Source of the DNA: CAYHSR01 sp043821725
GTDB lineage: Bacteria; Patescibacteriota; Patescibacteriia; Magasanikbacterales; GWA2-37-8
DNA: 18,812 nucleotides
Assembly (NCBI GenBank): GCA_043821725.1
Contig: JBDRCM010000030.1
Coordinates: 1-18,812, forward strand
Direction of reading: 5' to 3'
Part shown: piece after piece, positions 6,163 through 14,991 of the stretch
Layout of the letters: each line of letters opens with the position of its first letter
Numbering within the stretch: position 1 is the first letter of the stretch
The notes under the pieces: model-generated
What the model saw: only the letters and a program-made list of their open reading frames with translations
What the model was told of the DNA's origin: nothing
Databases searched by the model: none
Program-made: the position numbers and the translations under genes

Positions 6163-6477
6163 CAAATCTTTAAAGCAAACAACAGTTTCATTTTTCATTT
6201 TTTCAGATTTTGGTTTTTCGCAAAAAAACAGATTACCTTCTTTATCTTCAAAAAGAATGGGGCTTTTTTCTCCAAGATCGGCTTCCAAGCGGGTTAACGT
6301 TATTCCATCGGCCGTTTTGTGTATATCAACTCTATTTTTAACACAGCGTATATTTTTTAGGAATTTCTTTTTCACAATTTCAATTTTTTCTTGAACGCCA
6401 ATTCCTCTTAATTCAAGCAATCCTTGTTCATTTTCATTGTGGAAGAAACGGCTTCTATTTATGTCTGATCTAACCAT
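6124..6477 (-). CDS. Hypothetical protein downstream of guaA
   Basis: An unrecognised 117-residue protein, starting MVRSDINRSRFFHNENEQ. It is charged, rich in Lys, Glu and Asp, with alternating strand-like segments (ADGITLTRLEADLG, SPILFEDKEGNLFFCE) and no signal peptide or membrane segment, so probably cytosolic. The ATG at 6475-6477 lies 8 bases after the guaA stop, suggesting cotranscription with guaA. A GTG at 6495 would overlap guaA by 10 bases and is an alternative. The 3' end overlaps the convergent dus gene by 39 bases, and no terminator is visible between them. The antisense frame (6131-6394) looks less protein-like. Coding status is likely but not proven. Its position suggests, without showing, a purine-related role. 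Confidence 0.6.
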   Translation of the reverse strand: MVRSDINRSRFFHNENEQGLLELRGIGVQEKIEIVKKKFLKNIRCVKNRVDIHKTADGITLTRLEADLGEKSPILFEDKEGNLFFCEKPKSEKMKNETVVCFKDLSTIEFTTTWNNC

Positions 6478-6485
6478 AGTTTTAA

Positions 6486-8294
6486 TTATTCCCACTCAAT
6501 TGTACTGGGTGGTTTGTTAGTTATATCGTAAAAAATGTAGTCAATGGCGTTGCTTGCCATTATTTTCAATACTATATCATGAAGAAGTTTAAATGGCAAT
6601 TTTCCAAACGATACGGTCATGGCTTCTTCTGACTCAACCGGCCGTATAATAATTGATTCTTGCCTGCAATATCCAAATGGCGCTAAAACCACAGGCATTT
6701 GCCATATATTTTTGCATGTTGGCTCTGACAGAACCGCCTCAGTAATAATGGCGTCCAATTTTTTTAATAGATCAAGTCGTTTTTTGCTTAAATCGGCATT
6801 ATGAACGGTTGAATTCAGAATTTTTTGTTTGTCGCCTGCAAGCATCAAGACCACTCTGTTTATATCCGACAGACGATTTGTCAGCAAAGGTGAAATCTTG
6901 CTTATTTTTTCCCATAAGTTATCATTATCAGAGATTTCCATTTTAGGAATGATAAGAGCCGGATTAGAATAAGAGCGGCAATCTCCCTGCACGCCAACCG
7001 ACTTGATTGGAAGCTTGTAGATTTTATGGTTAAATTCGGGAAAATTTTTGATTTCAACGGGGTATTGTTCTTCACAAGAACTTGAACACAGACACCTTAT
7101 ACCAAGTCCGGGTCCTGGAAATGGATGTCTATTTAAAAGTTCAGACCCTAATCCAAGCATAGCGCCTATTTGCCGTACTTCATCCTTATAAAGATCTTTG
7201 ATGGGCTCAATTATGAGTCCGCTCTTGATCATTGTTTCTATTTCTGCGACGCGGTTGTGGTGCGTTTTAATAACTTCGGAATTGCTGGTTCCGCCGGACT
7301 CAATCGTATCCGGGTAAATCGTGCCTTGACCTATCAGCCATTCATCCATTGTCATTTTCATTTTTTTCATCTCATTCCGCGTTATATTAACAAACTGCCT
7401 ACCGATTATTTTTCTTTTTTCTTCCGGTTCAACAACATTTTTTAAAGCACTTAAAAAATTATCCTGCGCATTAACAACATTAAGATTATCAAGTCCTGCA
7501 CTTTTAAGTATCTGCTTGACGTCTGCGCTTTCGTTTTTCCTCATTAATCCATGATCAATATGCAGACCGTAAACCCTGTGTTTGCCCAGAGTTTTTTCAA
7601 GCAGGGCATAGCAAACAGATGAATCAACTCCTCCGCTGATTAAGAGAAAAACTTTTTTTCCTTTGGCCTGTTTTTTAATTTGCTCTTGAATTTGGAGCAA
7701 CATTTTTTCAGCATCCCAATTTTTTTCAGCGCCACATATCTTGAAAATAAAATTATCAATCATTTTTTTGCCTTGAATGGAATGAGTTACTTCAGGATGA
7801 AATTGAAAACCGTACATTTGTTTTTTATGATGAGCCATGGCTGCGTTGCAATCGCTGTTGCTCTTGCCTATGGATTCAAAACCATCAGGCAATTGAGCCA
7901 CATGATCTCCATGGCTCATCCATACCGTTGTTCGGCTTTGAATTCCATTAAAAATGGGGCTGTCTTTTATTTCTATTTGAGAAATTCCATATTCCCGCGC
8001 TATGCCTGATTTTACAGTTCCATTAAAAAAACAAGCCATTAGTTGATGGCCATAGCACAGTCCGAGAATTGGAATTTTCAGATTGAAAATTTTTTTATCA
8101 AAATCCAATTTTTGATCGGAATTTGCGCTTTTTGGTCCACCTGATAAGATAATCCCGTAGGCATTGGAAAGATAATTTGCAGGACAATTATTTGGATAAA
8201 TACGCGACAATACTCCAAGTTCGCGGGAGCGTCTGGCTATCAAATGAGTGTATTGTGAGCCAAAATCAAGGATCGCTATTTCCTTTTCATGCAT
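6486..8294 (-). CDS. guaA: GMP synthase (glutamine-hydrolysing), long form
   Basis: Converts XMP to GMP with ATP and glutamine. The 602-residue product has a class I glutamine amidotransferase domain (1-about 190: ILDFGSQY; nucleophile Cys80 in GLCYGHQ; His166 and Glu168 in FHPEV). The ATP-pyrophosphatase domain follows with the P-loop SGGVDSS (220-226), IGQGTIYPDTIESGG, KTHHN and HPFPGPGLGIR (390-400). The C-terminal dimerisation domain ends YDITNKPPSTIEWE, the family terminus. It is about 75 residues longer than the common bacterial enzyme (525 in E. coli); the extra lies in the C-terminal third after the PFPGPG motif, which resembles longer GMP synthases with an expanded dimerisation region. 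The ATG at 8292-8294 is chosen because ILDFGSQY follows directly and the promoter -10 (8334-8339) excludes the longer frame. Divergent from guaB; the 117-residue gene follows. Confidence 0.96.
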   Translation of the reverse strand: MHEKEIAILDFGSQYTHLIARRSRELGVLSRIYPNNCPANYLSNAYGIILSGGPKSANSDQKLDFDKKIFNLKIPILGLCYGHQLMACFFNGTVKSGIAREYGISQIEIKDSPIFNGIQSRTTVWMSHGDHVAQLPDGFESIGKSNSDCNAAMAHHKKQMYGFQFHPEVTHSIQGKKMIDNFIFKICGAEKNWDAEKMLLQIQEQIKKQAKGKKVFLLISGGVDSSVCYALLEKTLGKHRVYGLHIDHGLMRKNESADVKQILKSAGLDNLNVVNAQDNFLSALKNVVEPEEKRKIIGRQFVNITRNEMKKMKMTMDEWLIGQGTIYPDTIESGGTSNSEVIKTHHNRVAEIETMIKSGLIIEPIKDLYKDEVRQIGAMLGLGSELLNRHPFPGPGLGIRCLCSSSCEEQYPVEIKNFPEFNHKIYKLPIKSVGVQGDCRSYSNPALIIPKMEISDNDNLWEKISKISPLLTNRLSDINRVVLMLAGDKQKILNSTVHNADLSKKRLDLLKKLDAIITEAVLSEPTCKNIWQMPVVLAPFGYCRQESIIIRPVESEEAMTVSFGKLPFKLLHDIVLKIMASNAIDYIFYDITNKPPSTIEWE

Positions 8295-8300
8295 ACTATA

Positions 8301-8328
8301 TTGTTTTTTGCGTATATGTGTGTATAAT
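8301..8328 (+). promoter_or_regulatory. Probable guaB promoter
   Basis: TTGTTT (8301-8306), 16 bases, TATAAT (8323-8328), giving a leader of about 50 nt. It lies downstream of the guaA promoter elements as read from guaA, so the two divergent transcripts overlap at their 5' ends. Confidence 0.6.
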
Positions 8329-8333
8329 ATATC

Positions 8334-8362
8334 ATAATACAAGCTTATGGCCAAGCAAGCAA
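8334..8362 (-). promoter_or_regulatory. Probable guaA promoter
   Basis: On the minus strand TTGCTT (8362-8357), 17 bases, TATTAT (8339-8334), start near 8327. The predicted start falls inside the guaB -10 (8323-8328), so the two promoters are likely to compete. Confidence 0.55.
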
Positions 8363-8386
8363 CAGAATATTATTCATTATTTAACT

Positions 8387-9859
8387 ATGTTTAGTAATTT
8401 TGAACAAACTTTAACGTTTGATGATGTGCTAATGGTGCCTCAAAGCTCATCTGTTCTTCCTGCACAAACAGAACTGGCCAGCCAACTGACTGACAGCATA
8501 AAGCTAAATCTTCCTATTATGAGCGCGGCTATGGATACGGTGACCGAGCATGAAATGGCAATAAGTATGGCTCTTTCAGGCGGAATTGGAGTTATCCACA
8601 AAAATTTATCTATTGAAGAACAGGTTGAGCAAGTTAATTTAGTGAAAAGGTTTGAAAATGGATTTATTGAAGATCCGTTAACGGTTTTGCCAACTGACAG
8701 CATAGCTAAAGTCGCAGATATAAAGGAAAAATTCGGTTATAAAAAAGTGCCGGTTGTTGATGAAAGGGGATTGCTCGTTGGAATAATTCGCGACATTGAT
8801 TATTTTGTTCCAAATGATGAAAAATTACTGGTGCACGAGCGCATGACTTTAATTGATAAAATTATAGTTGCCAATCATGGAATAAATCTTGAAGAGGCCA
8901 ATAAAAAAATAATTGAAAACAAAATAAAGACGCTTTGCCTTATTGATGGAGAAGGAAAATTGCGAAGCATAGTTACAAGGCGGGACATGGAAAAAAATGT
9001 CATTTATCCGCATGCATGTAAAAATGAAAAAAAACAGTTGCGCGTTGCCGCCGCAGTAAGTGTTGGAGAACCGGCTATGCAAAGAGCTGGTGCGCTGGTC
9101 AAAGCCGAAGTTGATGCCTTGGTTGTTGACACAGCGCATGGGCACTCAAGTTTAGTGATTGAAACGGTTCGCGAATTAAGAGAACTATATCCGCAAATTC
9201 AGATTATAGCGGGAAATATTGCCACAGCTGAAGCTGCTATAGATTTGATTGAAGCAGGAGCCAATGCCGTGAAAGTGGGAATAGGTCCGGGATCAATCTG
9301 CACCACCAGAGTTGTTTCAGGGGTTGGAGTCCCTCAATTTTCCGCTATCAGGCAGGTTGTTGAGGCAGTTAAGGGATCGCACAAGCAAATACGTGTAATA
9401 GCTGACGGAGGCATAAAGACATCAGGTGATGTAGTAAAGGCGCTCGCCGCAGGAGCTACCGCGGTGATGATTGGCAATTTATTTGCAGGAACTGATGAAG
9501 CTCCCGGACGCGTTGAGTTTGTTGGAGGAAAAATGTATAAAGTTTACAGGGGAATGGGCAGTTTGGAGGCAATGGAGCAGGGCGGAAAGGATCGATATGG
9601 ACAGGCAGATGTTACTGAAAGAAAAAAATTTGTTCCCGAAGGAGTAAGCGGTAAAGTTTTATACAAAGGTCCTGTTGATAGAATAATTTATCAGCTTGCC
9701 GGCGGGATTCGCAGTGGAATGGGATATTGTGGCGCCCGCACTATTGATGAACTGCACAGAAAGGCGCGATTCATTAAGATCAGCTCAGCTTCACTTAAGG
9801 AAAATCACCCGCATGATCTTCAAAAATTTGATTCTGCGCCAAATTATTCCGGCGAATGA
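8387..9859 (+). CDS. guaB: Inosine-5'-monophosphate dehydrogenase
   Basis: NAD-dependent oxidation of IMP to XMP, the first committed step to GMP. The 490-residue product is full length, beginning MFSNFEQTLTFDDVLMVPQS. It has a TIM barrel interrupted by a CBS-domain pair (about 95-205: DPLTVLP..., KKVPVVDERGLLVGIIRDID, LCLIDGEGKLRSIVTRRD). The barrel resumes with VVDTAHGHS (247-255). The active-site loop is GSICTTR with nucleophile Cys305; the phosphate site is ADGGIKTSGD (339-348); the flap carries GMGSLEAM and the Arg-Tyr dyad R403-Y404. The ATG at 8387 matches the family N terminus; a longer open frame upstream starts before the promoter and overlaps guaA, so it is rejected. Divergent from guaA, whereas many bacteria have a guaBA operon. 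Ends TGA, followed by a terminator. Confidence 0.98.
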   Translation: MFSNFEQTLTFDDVLMVPQSSSVLPAQTELASQLTDSIKLNLPIMSAAMDTVTEHEMAISMALSGGIGVIHKNLSIEEQVEQVNLVKRFENGFIEDPLTVLPTDSIAKVADIKEKFGYKKVPVVDERGLLVGIIRDIDYFVPNDEKLLVHERMTLIDKIIVANHGINLEEANKKIIENKIKTLCLIDGEGKLRSIVTRRDMEKNVIYPHACKNEKKQLRVAAAVSVGEPAMQRAGALVKAEVDALVVDTAHGHSSLVIETVRELRELYPQIQIIAGNIATAEAAIDLIEAGANAVKVGIGPGSICTTRVVSGVGVPQFSAIRQVVEAVKGSHKQIRVIADGGIKTSGDVVKALAAGATAVMIGNLFAGTDEAPGRVEFVGGKMYKVYRGMGSLEAMEQGGKDRYGQADVTERKKFVPEGVSGKVLYKGPVDRIIYQLAGGIRSGMGYCGARTIDELHRKARFIKISSASLKENHPHDLQKFDSAPNYSGE

Positions 9860-9901
9860 TTTGTTAGAATCTGTTAATTCAAAAAAATAGAATAATTTAT
9901 C

Positions 9902-9937
9902 AAAAAATCTGATCACATTGACGTCGGATTTTTTTTA
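9902..9937 (+). terminator. Intrinsic terminator between guaB and the purine fusion, bidirectional
   Basis: AAAAAATCTGA (9902-9912) pairs with TCGGATTTTTT (9924-9934), one G-U, 11-base loop, followed by a T-tract. The left A-tract makes it usable for the opposite-strand transcript ending at 9973. Confidence 0.85.
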
Positions 9938-9972
9938 TTCATTAATTTTTGCATTGCGTCAAAAATTTTACC

Positions 9973-12900
9973 CTAATGCTTAAAGCACCGTATGTTAGTA
10001 AATGACATGGCTATACCAAGTTCATTGCAGGCAGTGATAACCTCGCTGTCTTTTATTGACCCTCCGGGCTGAATAATCGCTTTTACTTGACTGTCCTGAG
10101 CGATCATATCAATGCTGTCGCGAAAAGGAAAAAATGCGTCAGAAGCCAATACAGCTCCTTCAGTGTTTGATGCGCTTTTTTTGATTGCAATTTCAACCGC
10201 GTCAACCCGCGAAACTTGCCCTGGTCCTATGCTTATAGTAGTATTATCTTTGGCGATCAATATTGCATTTGATTTAACATGCTTTAATACCTTCCAAGCG
10301 AAAATCATATCTGATTTTTCTTGAATGGTTGGTTTTTTTTCAGTAACAAAATCAAGATTGTCAATTGAAATGGAATTAATGTCCAAGTCCTGGCATAAGA
10401 TGCCTCCTTCAACATGCCTGAATTCAAGCTTTGGGCAAAGTCGATCAACAGGGCCTATTTCAAGCAGGCGCATTTTTTTCTTTTTTTCAAATATGGATAA
10501 TGCGGATGATTCAAAATCCGGGGCAATTACTATTTCAGCGAACATCTTTACTATTTCTTCGGCAATTTCAGCGGTACATGTTCGGTTTAATGCGATAATT
10601 CCTCCAAACGATGAAAGCGGATCGGTTGCATGTGCTTTTTTAAAAGCGCTTGTTATATCCCGGCACTCGGCTACTCCGCATGGGTTTGCATGTTTTACAA
10701 TTATTGCGCATGGATTTTCAAATTCCTTTAAGCAGGACAGAGCACCGTCTGCGTCATTTATATTATTGTATGAAAGTTGCTTACCTTGAAGGATTTTCGC
10801 ATTCAGAATGTTACAGTTGCTTGGTTTTTGGTTTATGTACGGAAAAAAGTTTGATTCACTATAAACGCATGCTTGCTGATGGGGATTTTCACCATATCGC
10901 GGGTCAAAATATTTTTCAAACGCAAGAGTAAGCTTTGAGGGAAATTTTTCTTTTTGAAAATATCCGGCAATAATTGAATCATAATGTGCTGTATGAGTGA
11001 ATGCTTTTGCGGAAAGTCGCTGGCGCGTTTCACAACAGATTCCATTGCATTGATTTATTTCTTCCGCTATTTTTGAATAGTCGTCCGGATCAACAACAGC
11101 GCAGACCCAGTTGACATTTTTTGCCGCGCTTCGTATCATTGTCGGCCCTCCTATATCTATATTTTCAATTATTTCTTCGCGTTTTACTCCTTGTTTCTTA
11201 ATAGTTGCCTCAAAAGGGTAAAGATTGCACACAACCATGTCAATCCATTTGATATTATGCTGTTCAGCTTCTTGAGCATGCTTGTCCCGCAATCCAAGAA
11301 TTCCGGCATGCACCATCGGATGCATTGTTTTAACTCTACCGTCCATCATTTCTTGAAAACCCGTAAAATCCGAGATCTTTATATTTTTTATTCCTGATTT
11401 ATCAAGCAGTTTTGCGGTTCCTCCTGTGGAAATAATTTCAACTCCTATGTTGCAAAGGTTTTTTGCCAGTTCAACTATTCCTGTTTTGTCTGAAACTGAA
11501 ATCAAGACGCGCTTAATCGGAGTTGACTCCTTTTTGCAATCGCATCTCGCATCTTTATTCATATTTTTTTTCAAATGAATATTTATGGCTTCAATCAGCG
11601 CTGATCCTTCCAATTCCTGCACTTTATTTTTCAAGGTTTCCGGAGTGTCATTTGATTCCACCCTGCATTTTTTTTGAATAATAATTTCTCCGCTGTCAAC
11701 TTCTTCTTCAACATAATGCACTGTGCATCCGGTCTCTTTTGTTCCTGATTCAATCACTTGCTTATGGACGTCAAGATCCATTCCTCCTGCAAATGCAGGC
11801 AGAAGCGAGGGATGAACGTTAATAATTTTTTTTCTGTATTTTTTTACAAATTCAGCTGATAAAATGCGCATATATCCGATCAGCACAATAAGGTCTATTT
11901 TGTGCATATCCAATTCCTGTGTAATTAGCGAATCATATTGCTCCTCGGTTTTTTTTGTCTTATCATCATTGCGCTTGCTTATATATATTCCGCGCAGATT
12001 ATGATTAAGCGCTTTTTCCAAAATACCCGCGTTTTTTTTATTGCTTATCACAATGCTAATCTCAGCATTCAGCTCATGTTTGTTAATGGCCCGCACAATT
12101 GCTTCCATATCCGTCCCGTTTGTTGATCCCAGAATTGCCAGTTTAATGGCGTTTTGCTTTATGTTTGTTTGCTTGCGGTTTTTTATATATTTTTTTCCAA
12201 TATCACTTCTGTGGTAGAGGGGGCCTTTAATCAAATTAATTTCCGATTCAGCTTGGGCTTCAGCCAATTCAATTGTTTCAGCAATGCCGACAATCGCAAC
12301 CGTTCTGCTTCCTGTTTCATACAGTCCGTCAAACCGCTGATCAACAGCCGCCAAATACAAGTTCTCCTTTTTTTTAACTTCATCAATGTGAATTTTTTCA
12401 TTTGTTATCGGATTGTCAGGATAGCCATTTGGAACCGCATATTTGCAAACAGTAGCTTTGTTTGCGAATTTAACGCCATTAGACGGAAGATTTCCGTTTA
12501 TTATTCGCCAGCAAATTTCAATAAAATCAGTTTTTAAAATAGACAGAACGTTCATTGCTTCAGGATCGCCGAATCTTGCGTTATATTCAATCAATTTAAT
12601 GCCATTACCTGTTGCCATAAAACCGCCATAAAGAATGCCTTTGTATTTTTCTCCTGTTTCTTGTTCAAGCGCGAACGCAATCCTTTCATTTATTTTGTGC
12701 GCTGTATTAACATCCTGCTCGGTTAAAAAAGGCAAAAGATGATTTGCGTCAGAATAGCTTCCCATTCCGCCGGTGTTCGGGCCAGCATCTCCTTCAAAAG
12801 CCCTTTTATGGTCTTGAACTGCTGGCATATGGCAAAGATGAGAGCCATCGCAAAAGCTCATCAATGAAAATTCTTCGCCAACTAATTTTTCTTCAATAAC

Positions 12901-13452
12901 AAAATTGTTATTTTGGGCAATCAGTGATTTACAATAGCTTATCGCGTCGTTATCGTTTTTCAAATGGTCTCCAGAAACTTTAACTCCTTTTCCACCCATT
13001 AAGCCGTCGGCTTTTACCACATAATTTCCATTGAGTTCAAGCAAAAATTTTTCAACGCCTTCAATTGAGTTGAATTGCTTAAATCGCGGATTGACTTCAG
13101 AACAATATTTTTCAGAAAGAAATCTGGCAAACGATTTACTGCTTTCTATTTTTGCGGATTTTTTCTTCGGTCCCACGCATGGAATTCCGATTTCTTCAAG
13201 ATCGTCGGCTATTCCAAGCGACAATGGGATTTCTGGGCCGATTATGGCAAAATCAACATTATTCTCTCGCGCGAAATTTACAATAGCTTTACAATCATTA
13301 GCACTCCCAACTTTGTAGTTCCCGCTGATTTTTTTTATCATCGGATTAACTGATGAGCCAAAACACACCAATGTTGATTTATAGGCAGATTTTTTAATGG
13401 CGCGCGCGATCGCATGCTCTCTTGCGCCTGAACCGACCAGAAGTATTGTCAT
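9973..13452 (-). CDS. purD/purN/purH: Trifunctional PurD-PurN-PurH fusion
   Basis: One 1159-residue protein with four activities. PurD (GAR synthetase, 1-about 422): ILLVGSGAREHA (3-14), IIGPEIPLSLG (70-80), ATP-grasp VVKADGLMGGKGV (145-157), PNTGGMGSYS (225-234), LIEYNARFGDPE (287-298). PurN (GAR formyltransferase, about 436-628): ILGSTNGTD (440-448), INVHPSLLPAF (544-554) with catalytic Asn545 and His547, GCTVHYVEEEVDSG (575-588) with Asp586. PurH (AICAR formyltransferase/IMP cyclohydrolase, about 647-1159): VLISVSDKTGIVELA (649-663), STGGTAKLL (675-683), CNLYPFE (742-748), RYGENPHQQA (852-861), KHANPCGVAE (920-929), ending FTNIRCFKH like normal PurH. All visible key residues are kept and the linkers are short (about 423-435 and 629-646, the second with CDC), so each part looks active. 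The eukaryotic GART fusion is PurD-PurM-PurN; this order is different. Start ATG overlaps the purF stop (ATGA), implying coupled translation. Only the folate/PRA-side steps are here; no purM or purL is in the window. Confidence 0.95.
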   Translation of the reverse strand: MTILLVGSGAREHAIARAIKKSAYKSTLVCFGSSVNPMIKKISGNYKVGSANDCKAIVNFARENNVDFAIIGPEIPLSLGIADDLEEIGIPCVGPKKKSAKIESSKSFARFLSEKYCSEVNPRFKQFNSIEGVEKFLLELNGNYVVKADGLMGGKGVKVSGDHLKNDNDAISYCKSLIAQNNNFVIEEKLVGEEFSLMSFCDGSHLCHMPAVQDHKRAFEGDAGPNTGGMGSYSDANHLLPFLTEQDVNTAHKINERIAFALEQETGEKYKGILYGGFMATGNGIKLIEYNARFGDPEAMNVLSILKTDFIEICWRIINGNLPSNGVKFANKATVCKYAVPNGYPDNPITNEKIHIDEVKKKENLYLAAVDQRFDGLYETGSRTVAIVGIAETIELAEAQAESEINLIKGPLYHRSDIGKKYIKNRKQTNIKQNAIKLAILGSTNGTDMEAIVRAINKHELNAEISIVISNKKNAGILEKALNHNLRGIYISKRNDDKTKKTEEQYDSLITQELDMHKIDLIVLIGYMRILSAEFVKKYRKKIINVHPSLLPAFAGGMDLDVHKQVIESGTKETGCTVHYVEEEVDSGEIIIQKKCRVESNDTPETLKNKVQELEGSALIEAINIHLKKNMNKDARCDCKKESTPIKRVLISVSDKTGIVELAKNLCNIGVEIISTGGTAKLLDKSGIKNIKISDFTGFQEMMDGRVKTMHPMVHAGILGLRDKHAQEAEQHNIKWIDMVVCNLYPFEATIKKQGVKREEIIENIDIGGPTMIRSAAKNVNWVCAVVDPDDYSKIAEEINQCNGICCETRQRLSAKAFTHTAHYDSIIAGYFQKEKFPSKLTLAFEKYFDPRYGENPHQQACVYSESNFFPYINQKPSNCNILNAKILQGKQLSYNNINDADGALSCLKEFENPCAIIVKHANPCGVAECRDITSAFKKAHATDPLSSFGGIIALNRTCTAEIAEEIVKMFAEIVIAPDFESSALSIFEKKKKMRLLEIGPVDRLCPKLEFRHVEGGILCQDLDINSISIDNLDFVTEKKPTIQEKSDMIFAWKVLKHVKSNAILIAKDNTTISIGPGQVSRVDAVEIAIKKSASNTEGAVLASDAFFPFRDSIDMIAQDSQVKAIIQPGGSIKDSEVITACNELGIAMSFTNIRCFKH

Positions 13453-14906
13453 AATACTGATTTCTCTTCCTCCAATTGTTTAATTTTTTCCTCATCAATA
13501 TCTCCGGTGACATACCAGCCGTCAAGATACGGCATTGAAGGCCTGTCAATATTATGCTCGCCACGCCGAGTAACTGCCTCTACAAGATCCTCAATTCGTT
13601 GGTAAAACAAAACATCAGCGCCTATGTAGTCGCGAATTTCATCCTGGCTTTTATTGTGAGCAATAAGCTCATTGCGCGTTGGGATGTCAATTCCATAAAA
13701 ATCCGGATATTTAACCGGAGGACATGCTGAAACAAAATATATTTTTTTGGCGCCGGCGTATTTTACCAAATCAATAACTTTTTTTGAAGTATTGCCGCGA
13801 ACTATGGAGTCGTCAACCAGCATTACGTTTTTGTTTTTAATTTCAATCACCTGTGGTGAAAGTTTTTGCAGAATTGATTTTTTTCTGTTTTCCTGACCCT
13901 GCATGATAAATGTCCTTCCAACAAAAGGATTTTTATACAATCCCTCTGAATAGCGTATGCCAAGCTCATGCGCCATTGCAAGCGCAGATGTGTTTGAGCT
14001 GAATGGAACCGGTATTACTATGTCAGGCAGTAAGTCGGGATGGACTTCTTTCCATCTTCGCGCCAGATTCTGTCCCATGCGCAAGCGCGACCTGTAAACG
14101 CTGACTTGATTTATCATTGAATCCGGCCTCGCAAGATAGACATATTCAAAAATACAAGGAGTAAAAAAATCTTTGCGTATTCTTTTTTTTGTCATTTGCC
14201 CCTGATTGTCTATGAAAACAACTTCTCCGGGCAGAACATCTCCGCCAAATTCAAATCCAAGCGGATAATACATTGTGTTTTCTGAAGAGAAAATATAATC
14301 AATTGTGTTGTTGCGGTTTTTTCTACTGCCCCAAACACAAGGCCTTATTCCATGCGGATCTCTAAAAGCAAACATGCCCTTATCAGCCAGAATTCCGACA
14401 ACTGAATATCCGCCTTTGCAACGATTAAAAACAGAATTAACTGAAACGCAGATTTGATCAAAAATATCATTGCAACCGTTTGATTCCTGCATGCTTGAGG
14501 CAAAAACATTTAAAATAATTTCAACATCGCATCCTGAATTGCAATGGCGCTTGTCTTTTAACATCAGCTCTTCTTTGAGTTCTTTGTAGTTTGTCAGATC
14601 ACCGTTGTGAGCCATGGCAATTCCATAAGGCGAATGAAGTTTGAAGGGCTGGGCGTCTTCAACATCAAACCTTGATCCAACTGTTGAATAGCGGGTGTGG
14701 CCTATGCCCCAGTTGCCGGTTAGTCGGCTTATATGGCCCTTATGAAAAACATCCCGTACATAGCCCGATCCTTTTTTGACATGATACTTGGTATCATAAG
14801 TGCAGATTCCTGTTGCATCCTGCCCACGATGTTGCAAGTGAATCAATCCATCATAAATTTCTGTGGCAACAGACCCATGTGAATATATTCCTAAAATTCC
14901 GCACAT
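13449..14906 (-). CDS. purF: Amidophosphoribosyltransferase
   Basis: First committed step of purine synthesis: PRPP plus glutamine to phosphoribosylamine. The 485-residue product starts MCGILGIYSHG, so removing Met exposes the nucleophile Cys with no propeptide; this fixes the start at 14904-14906 over longer frames. The Ntn glutaminase domain shows HLQHRGQDATGI, GIGHTRYST and AMAHNGDLTNY. The phosphoribosyltransferase domain has FEYVYLARPDS, NPFVGRTFIM, and the PRPP loop VMLVDDSIVRGNTS. The cysteines that bind the 4Fe-4S cluster in Bacillus-type PurF are not conserved (YPDFYGID where that type has a Cys; no C-terminal CxxC), so it resembles the cluster-free E. coli type. It overlaps the downstream PurD-PurN-PurH start by four bases, so unstable phosphoribosylamine is made next to PurD. 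Divergent from the HAD-PurB gene. Confidence 0.97.
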   Translation of the reverse strand: MCGILGIYSHGSVATEIYDGLIHLQHRGQDATGICTYDTKYHVKKGSGYVRDVFHKGHISRLTGNWGIGHTRYSTVGSRFDVEDAQPFKLHSPYGIAMAHNGDLTNYKELKEELMLKDKRHCNSGCDVEIILNVFASSMQESNGCNDIFDQICVSVNSVFNRCKGGYSVVGILADKGMFAFRDPHGIRPCVWGSRKNRNNTIDYIFSSENTMYYPLGFEFGGDVLPGEVVFIDNQGQMTKKRIRKDFFTPCIFEYVYLARPDSMINQVSVYRSRLRMGQNLARRWKEVHPDLLPDIVIPVPFSSNTSALAMAHELGIRYSEGLYKNPFVGRTFIMQGQENRKKSILQKLSPQVIEIKNKNVMLVDDSIVRGNTSKKVIDLVKYAGAKKIYFVSACPPVKYPDFYGIDIPTRNELIAHNKSQDEIRDYIGADVLFYQRIEDLVEAVTRRGEHNIDRPSMPYLDGWYVTGDIDEEKIKQLEEEKSVL

Positions 14907-14962
14907 ATATTTAATAAGTTGATAATATGCTGTCGCTTTCATAACAGTAGCCAGCACGTCAT

Positions 14963-14991
14963 TTGTCTTTTTAGATGCCGTGTATTATAAT
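14963..14991 (+). promoter_or_regulatory. Promoter of the HAD-PurB gene
   Basis: TTGTCT (14963-14968), 17 bases, TATAAT (14986-14991), start near 14998 and a leader of about 20 nt. This rules out the longer frame beginning at 14980 and supports the ATG at 15019. Confidence 0.65.

Noticed and set aside
6131..6394. 87-codon plus-strand ORF antisense to the guaA-linked gene
   Set aside because: Phe/Ser-rich composition typical of an antisense frame, starts inside dus, no ribosome site.
10325..10789. 154-codon plus-strand ORF
   Set aside because: It is antisense to the PurH part of the fusion, which has clear catalytic motifs; it has no recognisable features or promoter.
9973..13452. PurD-PurN-PurH as an assembly chimera or frameshift artefact
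   Set aside because: The frame is continuous with linkers of plausible composition, the outer ends look native (start overlapping purF, normal PurH C terminus), and all parts share the same AT-rich codon use. Only reads could settle it fully.
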